Shown here piece by piece: positions 56,048 through 64,000 of a stretch of 64,000 nucleotides of DNA. The notes beneath the pieces were generated by a model, which saw only the letters and a list, made by a program, of their open reading frames with translations, was not told the origin of the DNA and did no database searches. Numbering within the stretch: position 1 is the first letter of the stretch; the number at the start of each line of letters is the position of its first letter. The translations under genes and the position numbers were made by a program. This stretch comes from Tigriopus japonicus (Eukaryota; Arthropoda; Copepoda; Harpacticoida; Harpacticidae). The DNA lies in the NCBI GenBank assembly GCA_010645155.1, contig CM021319.1:1678494-1742493 (forward strand), written 5' to 3'.

Positions 56048-56924
56048 AGTGATTTAATACAGTTATTTGAGCTGACAAAAATGTACACATTCATAAAATA
56101 TTTTCCTTATGACACTCTGATATCAGAAAACGCCATTAGAAGTCTTGGCATTTGAGCAAACACTTTTTTAGTACATAGGTAACCACCGTGTTCTCTTAAG
56201 TATTTGTATAAACTTTAATTAAATTTGACTCTTTAAATGTCATTCTAAAAACGCAGATATGTAGTTGAACATCAGTCAATGCGTAATTTTGTACATTAGC
56301 GGCCATTTTGTTACATTTTCTGCCACTATCTGCCATTTTCTGCCATTTTCTGCCACCAAGTGGCAACCACCACCAAGTGGCAGAAAATGGCAGATAGTGG
56401 CAGAAAATGTAACAAAATGGCCGCTAATGTACAAAATTACGCATTGACTGATGTTCAACTACATATCTGCGTTTTTAGAATGACATTTAAAAGGTCATAT
56501 GTTTTGTATTTGAAGATCCATGCTTGAAGCATACTTCATCTATTGACTTCCATCCTTTTTGCGTCTTTTTGACGTTTTCAGGCTTCTAAAATGACGCCAT
56601 TTGAATGTCAGCTTCTCCGTATTGGATGCTTCACCCAGAATTTGGTTAGAAATGCTCTAGCAGGCTTAAAATACGCTTGAAGTCAATAATGGAAGCATGC
56701 TTGGAGTATGCCTTGATGCCGACAAAACATATGAGCTAGAGAGTCAAATTTAATTAAAGTTTATACAAATACTTAAGAGAACACGGTGGTTACCTATGTA
56801 CTAAAAAAGTGTTTGCTCAAATGCCAAGACTTCTAATGGCGTTTTCTGATATCAGAGTGTCATAAGGAAAATATTTTATGAATGTGTACATTTTTGTCAG
56901 CTCAAATAACTGTATTAAATCACT
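56048..56924. mobile_element. Nested fold-back element with 185-bp perfect arms
   Basis: The left arm 56048-56232 and right arm 56740-56924 are exact inverted copies as far as I can read (185 bp each). Inside are a 260-bp palindrome (56232-56491) and a second, imperfect hairpin (about 56495-56738, for example CATATGTTTTGT against ACAAAACATATG, with GAAGTCAATA and its inverse inside). No coding sequence beyond palindrome-generated frames. The perfect arms imply youth or ongoing arm homogenisation. Foldback-like by architecture; superfamily unknown. No target-site duplication identified. Confidence 0.85.
56232..56491. repeat. 260-bp palindrome (114-bp arms, 32-bp spacer)
   Basis: Arms 56232-56345 and 56378-56491 are perfectly complementary; the arms meet around GGCAGAAAAT-type units. 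Because of the symmetry, 60-codon frames on the plus (56265-56447) and minus (56276-56458) strands encode almost the same peptide, which is a symmetry artefact and not evidence of a gene. Confidence 0.92.
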
Positions 56925-57011
56925 CACTCACCAAGTGGCAGAAAATGGCAGAAATTCAGCAAAAGCCAAAATTTTCCATCCCTGCTTAGAGGGCCAGGTG
57001 CTGGCATCCCA

Positions 57012-57211
57012 AAACTTGATGAAATTGACCTTAAGGACAATGACGGTCTTCCTGGTTGTGTGCGCTGAATGTTCAGACCTTTTCCAGATTTCCAACGGTT
57101 GTACACGTCATAGAAAGTTGATTTTAGGGAGCCGAGAGTTTTTGTGATGTCGGCAGGTTTGCTGCTCGCGCGAGCCATTTCAATAATGGCAAACCTTTTT
57201 GACTCCTCCAT
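57012..57211 (-). pseudogene. N-terminal fragment of a Tc1/mariner-type transposase
   Basis: ATG at 57211. The first 60 or so residues form the helix-turn-helix DNA-binding region of Tc1/mariner transposases: an ERFAIIEMARA-like first helix (here KRFAIIEMARA), a DITKTLG...KSTFYDVYNRWK recognition unit, and the GRPS linker motif. Downstream the frame degenerates and runs into GGCAGAAAAT repeat DNA (56930-56955), so the catalytic DDE/D part is missing. A broken relic abutting the nested fold-back element. Confidence 0.7.
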
Positions 57212-57389
57212 GTTAATTATTGATCCGACGATGAGTTAATGTCTTGCAATCGAATTTTTACAATTCAGCAATGGATGAGCGCGATCGGACCAATTCAGCT
57301 GGGGATTCCGGGGGCCAAAATGGCTAGGGATGTGTCAGAGTTGAGACTATGCTCCAAAAAAACTAAATTTAAATTCTTGAGCGTAATAG

Positions 57390-58037
57390 GACATGTATAA
57401 GGTTGCTTCAAGTGAGCGTTTTAAATCATTCCGCGGGCGGCAAAACAGGGCCGTTGGCTGTGCTGAGCTGCTCAGCCCATTTTGGCGAATCCAAGTTTTT
57501 CCCATTTTAACGTGCATTTGATGATTCTAGGTCCCTGGAAACGATCTTAATTTTACGTTTTGATCCCTCTGCTTTCACTTGGTTGAAAATATGCCCAATT
57601 TGTTTGCTTGAAAATGATACAGAAAAGATTAGATCTTAACAGAAAGAAGTGTTAAAAAATATTACATTTCTCTATATGTTAAGTATTTTGAAATATTGAA
57701 ATGATTCTTTGGAACCCACTGAATAAATCCGCATCTTAATATTAGTGTTTGGATCAATGTTAAGTCCTATTTTTGCAATAGCACAAGGCCTGCTTACTTG
57801 CTTTTAAATCAATCACCCTAATATTATTTTTTGCATATTATTGACCCAATTCCAGCCAAGGTATCCTTAAGTGAAATACCGATCGTTTCCAAGTACCTAG
57901 AATCATCAAATGCTCGTCAAAATGGGAAAAACTTGGATTCGCCAAAATGGGCTGAGCAACTCAGCACAGCCAACGGCCTTGTTTTGCCGCCCGCGGAATG
58001 ATTTAAAACGCTCACTTGGAGCAACCTTGTGCATGTC
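57390..58037. mobile_element. 648-bp element with about 150-bp terminal inverted repeats
   Basis: The left arm 57390-57545 starts GGACATGTATAAGGTTGCTT and the right arm 57880-58037 ends with its near-inverse. Pairing covers CGCGGGCGGCAAAAC, GCTGAGCTGCTCAGCCCATT and CCCATTTT, with few mismatches. The 330-bp centre is AT-rich and noncoding. TA flanks both ends, consistent with a TA target site. An outer, weaker inverted pair (57270-57330 with 58130-58185, sharing AATTCAGCTTGGGATT-like and GGGGGCCA blocks) may mean nesting inside an older element. Confidence 0.82.
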
Positions 58038-58185
58038 TAATTGGCATTCTTCATTTTGACAATCAATCGAAACAAGAACTGATTCCTCATGTAGAAAACT
58101 TAAGCTAAGAAATGTCCGAAACTATTTGTGACCCATCTCTAGGCTTTCTGGCCCCCAAATCCCAAGCTGAATTCGTCCGACTACA

Positions 58186-59029
58186 CCCATCCATTCCAAA
58201 AAAAAGCAATGCAACCCTCAATCGGATTTGAACTCTCAGAATATAAAATAGTCCGGATTTAAGTGCCCAGCCCTGCAGTACGGCATATGTTACGGGATTG
58301 TACCTGGCGTCGTCGAAATTGCATGGCAAAAGACAAATCCTCTTTTGGTTTTATCCACGCCATGATTGGATTGTACATATCGAGACATGCCTTTTTATAA
58401 CGCCAACAAAAAGCCTCCCTGGTACCTAAAATAATGAAAAATCTTAAACCTAAGTAAACAGAGTGGAAAAACAAAAATTGCGTTTTGATCTAAAGGGAGA
58501 GCAAACCATCAAAGATTTTGGGTCAAGCTAATCGCTAATCTGTTTTTAGTGTCTTTCAAAACAGAAAATGGCAATCGAATTCCAAATCTGTCCACAGAAC
58601 TGGAACAATACGCAATGCATACATACCGGGAGATCCAAGCAAAAAACATAAGTTGAATACCTGAACAAGTGATGCAACAAGAACGGGTTGCACGAGCTGC
58701 GGTCAACAAGTGAAGTCAGACAACTCCAGAACAAACATCTATTTCCTTACGCTTAAAAAGGTCTTTAGGATGTTTTTTCTATTTAAGAATCTCACAATCA
58801 GAGGAAAGAAGGTTCACAAGACTTATTGAATAGAAGTATGCTACTCGTATCAGGTTCTGATGAAAACAAGCAATACCTTATCCAGAATCTGAGAATACAT
58901 GTATTTGTTCGAGCGTTTTGATATTTTCTATGCCAACTTTAGTTCTCAACCTCTTTATCTGCAATCAAAATAACTGAGTGCACAAAATAACAAGCAAATC
59001 TGAAATAAAAATCATCTTATTAGCTTGGT
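58186..59029. other. Intergenic, nothing recognised
   Basis: No gene or clear repeat found between the two long-TIR elements; short minus-strand frames here lack domains. Confidence 0.45.
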
Positions 59030-59038
59030 GCAATTTTT

Positions 59039-59923
59039 TGTAAACGTTAAACGTCCAAAGATCGGCTGACAGGTTGCGTGATCAATATCAACATTCCATT
59101 TCATTCCCTAAATTGTCATACATCACATTGTTATACATATACATTGAAATCAATGTATAAGAACAGTACAACAAAGATTAGTGTAATAAGTAGGGACAGG
59201 AAGTTAAGACGAATTAAACTGTCAAATTAGACGAAAAAGACGAATAAAATTGACCAATTAAACAAAAAAAAAGATGAATAAAAGTTCCCAACAGATGGAA
59301 AAAAAAAGAAAAAAATACTTGCAACATGGAAAAATCGAATTAGTTTCCCAAAAAGGTGAATGAACCTATCTTATAAGAAAGAAGAAAGATTAAATGCCCG
59401 TCCAGACAAAAAAAGACGGTTAAAGCTGCTCCCACAAAATAGACGTTAGGTATGTCCCTTTTGATTAGGACCAATGTGTCTGAACTGATCTGACTGTCAA
59501 AAACGGCGAAATCTAGAAAATCTAAAAAAGGGTAGTACCTAATGAGCAAGAATTAGCCGGTAGTACATATGTCAAATAAAAACCAAGAGTTAAAAATGCC
59601 TTTTTAAAGGAACGTTTTTGTATAGCTATAATTAAAATCAGATTTGCAAATCCAATAATTGTTTTGATGGCCTTTTCAATCTTTTCTTTCTATGTTTGTC
59701 AAGCAACTGTATGAGCACAAGTTAATTTATTAGCGTGGATTGTATTTTGTTCGTGCAAAACCGCAACTGTCAATCAAAATATTACATTGACCTATGATTG
59801 GTATGACTTTTTTCGAGCTATCTAATCAAGAAATATCCTTTTTCCTCCTAATGTCTTTTTTCACGGAATGTTGATATTGATCACGCAACCTGTCAGCCAA
59901 TCTTTGGACGTTTAACGTTTACA
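59039..59923. mobile_element. About 885-bp element with 59-bp terminal inverted repeats
   Basis: The left arm 59039-59097 (from TGTAAACGTTAAACGTCCAA) and right arm 59865-59923 are inverted copies with one or two mismatches. The interior is AT-rich with no convincing coding sequence, so the element is non-autonomous. The outer edges are slightly uncertain: CAATTTTT-like sequence extends both ends by up to 10 bp. Confidence 0.82.
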
Positions 59924-60419
59924 GCAATTTTTGCTTCATCGCAAGGCAGGTGTTGTTTTGACCTTATGAGTCTGCATTAGATTGTGTGCATTTAAGTCAT
60001 TTTTTTAGCCCTCCCAATGTCACCAAATAAAACCATTTGAAGGTTCACAATACTTTTTCCTTTAAAGAGCTAACCTAAGTTTTTTTTTACTTGGCATTGA
60101 GCACAACAAATCAGAAAGACAGGTACACTCTTCCTAAAAATTCCGACAGCATTCCTAAGGGAGCATTTTTCCTAGTTTAATTGAATCATCAAATATGCCT
60201 AACTCACAGAGATACCTACAATAGTTGGCTAATAAATTGAAATGACTCCAGTTTTATGAGCAAGAATGAAACAAGCCGAAGACTGGAGAAAGAATTTATT
60301 TTTCGTGTTTTTTATCCCCTTTACAAGGGCCTTGCTTGGGTTGAATCCATTTCGAAATCAGATTTTGCTCGTTCTCATCCAATAGTAATAGTTATGGGGC
60401 AAACCATACCATCACTCAA
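59924..60419. other. Intergenic / 3' flank of peptide gene C
   Basis: No gene. It holds an AATAAA on the minus strand (TTTATT at 60295-60300), about 120 bp after the stop of gene C. Confidence 0.5.
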
Positions 60420-60771
60420 TTAGCAATCTTGAGCACATTGCCAATAACCATCTCTGCAAGTGTACAAAGAGCAGACTTGGCTGTTAGTCCGCACCTTACA
60501 GCAAAACTTGCTTCCAAGAAATGCTCCTTCGCAGCAACAACGATGCTTATAAGTAGGACCTGAAAAGTACAAAAATATACGTAAAATTCAAACATCGCAA
60601 TTAAAAAACGTTTTACTCACAGAATTGACGAGTACAATCATTGAAGTAAGAGCTGAATAATTCTCCTCCCCCAATGAAGCTTTGTCGGTCCTCTACGATC
60701 TCTGGATCTGTTGCCCATGTTCCAATTGTAAAGATGGAAAGAATGACGAATACTCCAAATACAATCTTCAT
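60420..60771 (-). CDS. Cysteine-rich secreted peptide, copy C (96 residues, two exons)
   Basis: Minus strand. Exon 1 is 60771-60621, the intron is 60620-60560 (61 bp, GTGAGT donor, TTTCAG acceptor) and exon 2 is 60559-60420, ending TAA. The phase-1 intron again splits a Cys codon (Cys51). Signal peptide core VFVILSIFTIGTWA; the acidic spacer is six residues shorter than in A and B; GGGELF and the 11-Cys core are kept with identical spacing (46, 51, 58-60, 70, 71, 80, 85, 92, 96). Between the cysteines it is clearly more diverged from A and B than they are from each other, so it split off earlier. No single long frame covers it; it is visible only when exons are joined. Function unknown. Confidence 0.82.
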
Positions 60772-60817
60772 GATGAGAACTCAAAGTTGATTATATTTTC
60801 GTGATGTGATTTTGATT

Positions 60818-60825
60818 CTTTTATA
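60818..60825 (-). promoter_or_regulatory. TATA box of peptide gene C
   Basis: TATAAAAG about 50 bp before the ATG, the same position class as in genes A and B. The CACCTGAACC block of A and B is replaced by a looser CACTTGATCT. Confidence 0.55.
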
Positions 60826-62072
60826 CATTTCAAGTTGGGAGATCAAGTGTTTCATTCGAAGTGATTGTGAAGCAAATATAAGATCCGGGTTCTAATCAGA
60901 CAGTTTCAAAGAGAGTTAAGGAACAATTTTGCCACTTAAAAAAGGACAAAAAAAAGTAATCAAATGTTTGTAGGAAGATTCCATTGAACGATCAAAGTTC
61001 AGATCACTTGAAGTCGATTACCATTGTATTGTTGAGCTATTTTTATTGTTAACATTGAAGCAAATTTGATTGGACCTACCAACAAATAAGGGACAATTAT
61101 CTGCTTTGTAACGAAAAACCGAATCAGAATATTGTCAGATGATCCCAATCGGAACGTTTCTTTCCACCACTTTGTGGATACGTTCGTGGATTTTTGCAAT
61201 AAAAAAGATGATTTTTGTGTCAGGAGGTAAGGCTTTTCACAACAAAGGGCAGACAAATGAGGTGGAAAAATAATGTTTTAAAACATCATCATACTTGATA
61301 CATGTGTATATATGTATATATTACATTTTTCAAGTAATTGACCCAACTCTGGCTCGGGCGAAATGCAACGAACAAGGGCTCCCTGAGGAAGAGGAACAAG
61401 AGTGAGCGAAAAAGAAAAAAAAACTGATTAAGAAAGAGTTTTTTGGAGAGAGATTGACAAAGAACGGTTTTTGTAAGATCACTCGAAAAATATACAAAGA
61501 GAAAACCGGATTTTGTCTGCTCAAGTTCATTATTATACAGTCCACTAGAAAGCCACTGAAATTCGTCGGATTACTATTTATACTCTAGTTTGGTATATTG
61601 ATCCATTTGAATCAGTTCACCAACCAGGCTAAAAATAAGTTGGTGCTTGAGATAAGACTTCAAGTACAAACTATTAGTTGAGAATACCGTCCCAGATTTG
61701 ACAAAATTTGATTAGGTCTTCTTTTATCTCATAGTTAGTAATAATCTTAGTCAAGTTACGTATGTTTTAGCTTTGAAGTCAGTTTCTCTTGATTACAATC
61801 AGGACCTCTTTTGGCCGAAACTTTCGGTTTCGGTTAAGATTTTTTCGGTCCATCACTAATTGGCCGGTAGATGGCACTAGCTTGGTGGCTGTTTCAGTGC
61901 CAATGACGTTTTCTTGGAGATGCTCATTCAAATTCTGCTTTTATTAGTACCACTTCTTATCACTTTTTGTAACACTTAAACGATCAAATGCATCAAGATG
62001 GTGCACAAACCTATCATTGAAGAATTGGAACATGTGAATTCGTAATGGTGGTCTCCACAGCATTGCCATCAT
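60826..62072. other. Intergenic, nothing recognised
   Basis: AT-rich, no gene recognised. A TTTATT (61940-61945) may be the poly(A) signal of the minus-strand gene ending at 62073. Confidence 0.45.
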
Positions 62073-62345
62073 TTAATCAATCCGATCAACAGAAATAATC
62101 GAGGGATCGAAATTTTGGGATAGGAGCCCTACATCACTTGGAGAAGATTCACTAGGATGCATGCCCTCACAAGTTTGGAAGCAGGAACAAAACTCGTCAG
62201 TTAACTGATAATACGCGATATATGATGGAAAAAGACGGCAGGTCTTCTTGCATTCATAAGTCTTTTGCCACCCCCAATTTCCAGATGGCATCTCTTGTTC
62301 CGTCCAAAGTCTGGATTGAAGGTCCAGACGTAATCTTACGATTCC
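62073..62345 (-). CDS. Terminal exon of a secreted-type PAN/apple-like cysteine protein (partial)
   Basis: After a TTTTAG acceptor, an open frame of 90 codons runs to TAA. It carries CKKTC, IAYYQ, CSCFQTC: the pattern C-x3-C-x16-C-x-C-F-x-T-C with an aromatic A-[FY]-Y strand, shared with the exon at 63486-63886. The pattern resembles PAN/apple-type extracellular domains, but that assignment is tentative. Upstream exons, including any signal peptide, were not found with confidence. The tail after the last Cys is Ser- and Pro-rich. Confidence 0.5.
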   Translation of the reverse strand, partial: GIVRLRLDLQSRLWTEQEMPSGNWGWQKTYECKKTCRLFPSYIAYYQLTDEFCSCFQTCEGMHPSESSPSDVGLLSQNFDPSIISVDRID

Positions 62346-62670
62346 CTAAAACTGACAAAACATAAGTAGGTCTCTCCTGACCCTGGCACTAAGTCCAAAA
62401 TTACCTTGATAGCCTTTTTTAGAGAACACTTAATACCAGGGCTTGAAATTTGTTAGACCTATCGAAAGATCTCCGGTTAAGTTAAGACCAAAGGCCAGAA
62501 CCAACGATAATGATATACCAGAACAAGAGCTGTTTTAGTAACAGAAGACAATGCTTACTTTATTAACTCTTACACCTCGATATATACATTATACTGGATT
62601 TACATTACCTTATTCTAACCTCTGCTCAATAGGGGGAAACTGGGAAAAAACTTCAGATTAATTACTTCAC

Positions 62671-62880
62671 ATGCCCAACAAAGTGAAGACAAAAACCTAT
62701 ATGACTTTGTCTAATATCAGTGCTAATCTCATCTCAGGCTCAACGGCGGGTCAGTCAATCAATGAGAATTACCAACAAAGTCATATGCTAAGGATCTCAT
62801 CTCAGGTCCAACGGCGAGTCAGTCAATCAATGAGACTTGTTAGCATAAGCACATACCAATCTTCACTTTGTGATCTAGCT
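62671..62880. repeat. Local direct and inverted repeat cluster
   Basis: Two direct copies of an about 45-bp block (ATCTCATCTCAGGCTCAACG... near 62727 and again, with substitutions, near 62797), each ending in CAGTCAATCAATGAGA, flanked by an inverted pair around ACAAAGTGAAGA (near 62679) and TCTTCACTTTGT (near 62860). It lies between the two PAN-like exons. Confidence 0.65.
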
Positions 62881-63485
62881 TGACAGGTAGAAATAATAAA
62901 CGTTTAAAGGAATAATGGGGTGGATCTTACTTGGGTGAAATAACGAACGCGATCCACTCCTTCCCACGACACTTGAAACTGGTCTCTTTGGAGTCCAACT
63001 CGACTTGTGAATCTAGCCTCCCAATTGGGGAAGCCTTGCTCCAAACTTGGAGCAATGTGGAACTAAACTTGTGTATAGGTTTACTTCAACATCATAACTC
63101 TGCTTGAAGGCCAGGGGTCTTCCTTTTATATCCCTCCAGCTTGACTCGATTCATCCTTCACGGGGCCATACTCTTGGTTTATGCTTTGCTGCAAGTGGGG
63201 TTGGTTTTCTTTGTCAAGTGATGAACAGCTCGCGTACTTATCAGAGTCCGTGCTTTGTCCGGATCCTAAGTAGGTTACACGTCGACCAATGCAATTGGTG
63301 GACGTGCAAGAGAGCCCAAATACATCCTTCAAGCACACTTGGTTTGCTTAGGCCCCCACACACTACGGTAGGAGATTATTCTTTGTGTGCCACCCCAATC
63401 CCCACTGACCTTGCAGTGAGCTGCAGAACTAGGCCACTAGAGTCATTACCCACATGAAGAACTGCTCAAGTCCCAGGGCTTGGAC
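62881..63485. other. Intergenic, nothing recognised
   Basis: More GC-balanced than the surroundings but with no supported gene; the plus-strand 117-codon frame at 63104-63457 lacks domain or splice evidence. Confidence 0.4.
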
Positions 63486-63886
63486 TTACTGCGCCATACA
63501 TAACAAGGTCACAAGCTTTCTTTCGCATCTTGTACGGAACATCTCTCTTTTAAACACACGGTTATTAATATCTATGGGGCACGTCATGTTTTTCTTTTCA
63601 GTATAACCTTCGACACAAACATTGTTGGGATCATAATTGTACTCGGTATTCCCGCTAATAAACGAGTACTGGGCCTTAACATTATGCATATTATAGCAGG
63701 TGTGGAAGCAATAGCATCGCCAAGGATCAATGGTGTAATAAAATGCCATGCGGAAACGACAAAAAAGCATGCATTGTCTCTTCTGAATATGGAAGGGCCC
63801 TGGTGACAAATTGGTGTCGCCGGCCCTTTTGTTCTTATCACTGGGACATTGTGCCTTCTCACGTTCACAATAACCATTCATAATAC
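63486..63886 (-). CDS. Terminal exon of a PAN/apple-like cysteine protein, cut by the window edge
   Basis: Starts after a TTTTTCAG acceptor (63888-63887) in phase 1 and runs 133 codons to TAA. Core: QCMLFC, MAFYYTIDPWRC, YCFHTC, that is C-x3-C-x14-C-x-C-F-x-T-C, the same motif as in 62073-62345, with A-F-Y-Y in the middle. Further cysteines lie before and after it (NGYCEREKAQCP, NNVCVEG, MTCPID, CERK, LLC). Upstream exons are beyond 64000 or not recognised. Probably extracellular. A paralogue of the neighbouring exon by motif; the shared family label PAN/apple is inference. Confidence 0.5.
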
Positions 63887-64000
63887 CTGAAAAAGGTAAA
63901 TATGATCTAAAGAAGTGACCCACGTGTCACGTATCAGTATCACAGTATCACGTATCAGTAGGTTAGTAAAATGTTCTTAAACGAGAAATTAGCTGTTTTT
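63887..64000. other. Probable intron or upstream sequence, with short CGTATCAGTA repeats
   Basis: Contains repeated CACGTATCAGTA-like words (63927-63962). No exon recognised before the window end. Confidence 0.4.

Noticed and set aside
57390..58037. Possible pair of divergent genes in the inverted arms
   Set aside because: Arms pair as terminal inverted repeats and contain stops in all frames at short intervals.
58190..58245. GTTCAAATCC-like T-arm motif on the minus strand, possible tRNA
   Set aside because: No acceptor stem, D-arm or anticodon arm could be folded around it.

Overview
The window looks like gene-sparse, repeat-rich nuclear DNA from an arthropod, most likely a crustacean such as a copepod. 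The evidence is short spliceosomal introns (57 to 254 bp), a short TTAGG-type interstitial telomeric tract, a BEL/Pao LTR retrotransposon, a mariner-type transposase fragment, a CR1/L2-like LINE tail and several small MITE-like inverted-repeat elements. The organism is an inference; no single gene proves it.

Layout. 1-15.3 kb: no gene I can support, only microsatellites and chance ORFs. 15.4-20.4 kb: an orphan open frame, an assembly gap flanked by a 169-bp duplicate of the same sequence, a two-exon gene for a Ser/Thr/Ala-repeat protein, and a fold-back element built from GGTCAC-containing subrepeats. 20.4-30.2 kb: mostly intergenic, with a 278-bp inverted-repeat element, a LINE 3' fragment and a three-exon secreted C-type-lectin-like gene. 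32-35 kb: a small tail-anchored protein gene and a broken F-box/propeller gene. 36-47 kb: first copy of a cysteine-rich secreted peptide gene, a 23-bp minisatellite, a complete seven-exon ALDH9-type aldehyde dehydrogenase gene, a second peptide copy, and a GGCAGAAAAT minisatellite. 49.3-55.2 kb: a BEL/Pao element with apparently identical 277-bp LTRs and 5-bp target duplication, but with a damaged gag. 55-60 kb: a cluster of nested inverted repeats, a transposase fragment and two long-TIR elements. 60.4-64 kb: a third peptide copy and two exons of another cysteine-rich (PAN/apple-like) family, the last one running out of the window.

The most interesting biological signal is the three-member family of secreted peptides (36.3, 44.6 and 60.6 kb). 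Each has a signal peptide, an acidic spacer and an 11-cysteine core with invariant spacing, one phase-1 intron splitting the same Cys codon, and a TATA-like box 50 to 60 bp before the ATG. I do not recognise the family. It sits among young mobile DNA together with a CTLD gene and PAN-like exons, which suggests a secreted-effector or defence neighbourhood; that is inference.

The second unusual signal is the fold-back DNA at 56.0-56.9 kb: perfect 185-bp arms enclosing a 260-bp near-perfect palindrome that encodes almost the same 60-residue frame on both strands. It shares its repeat unit with the minisatellite at 45.5 kb.
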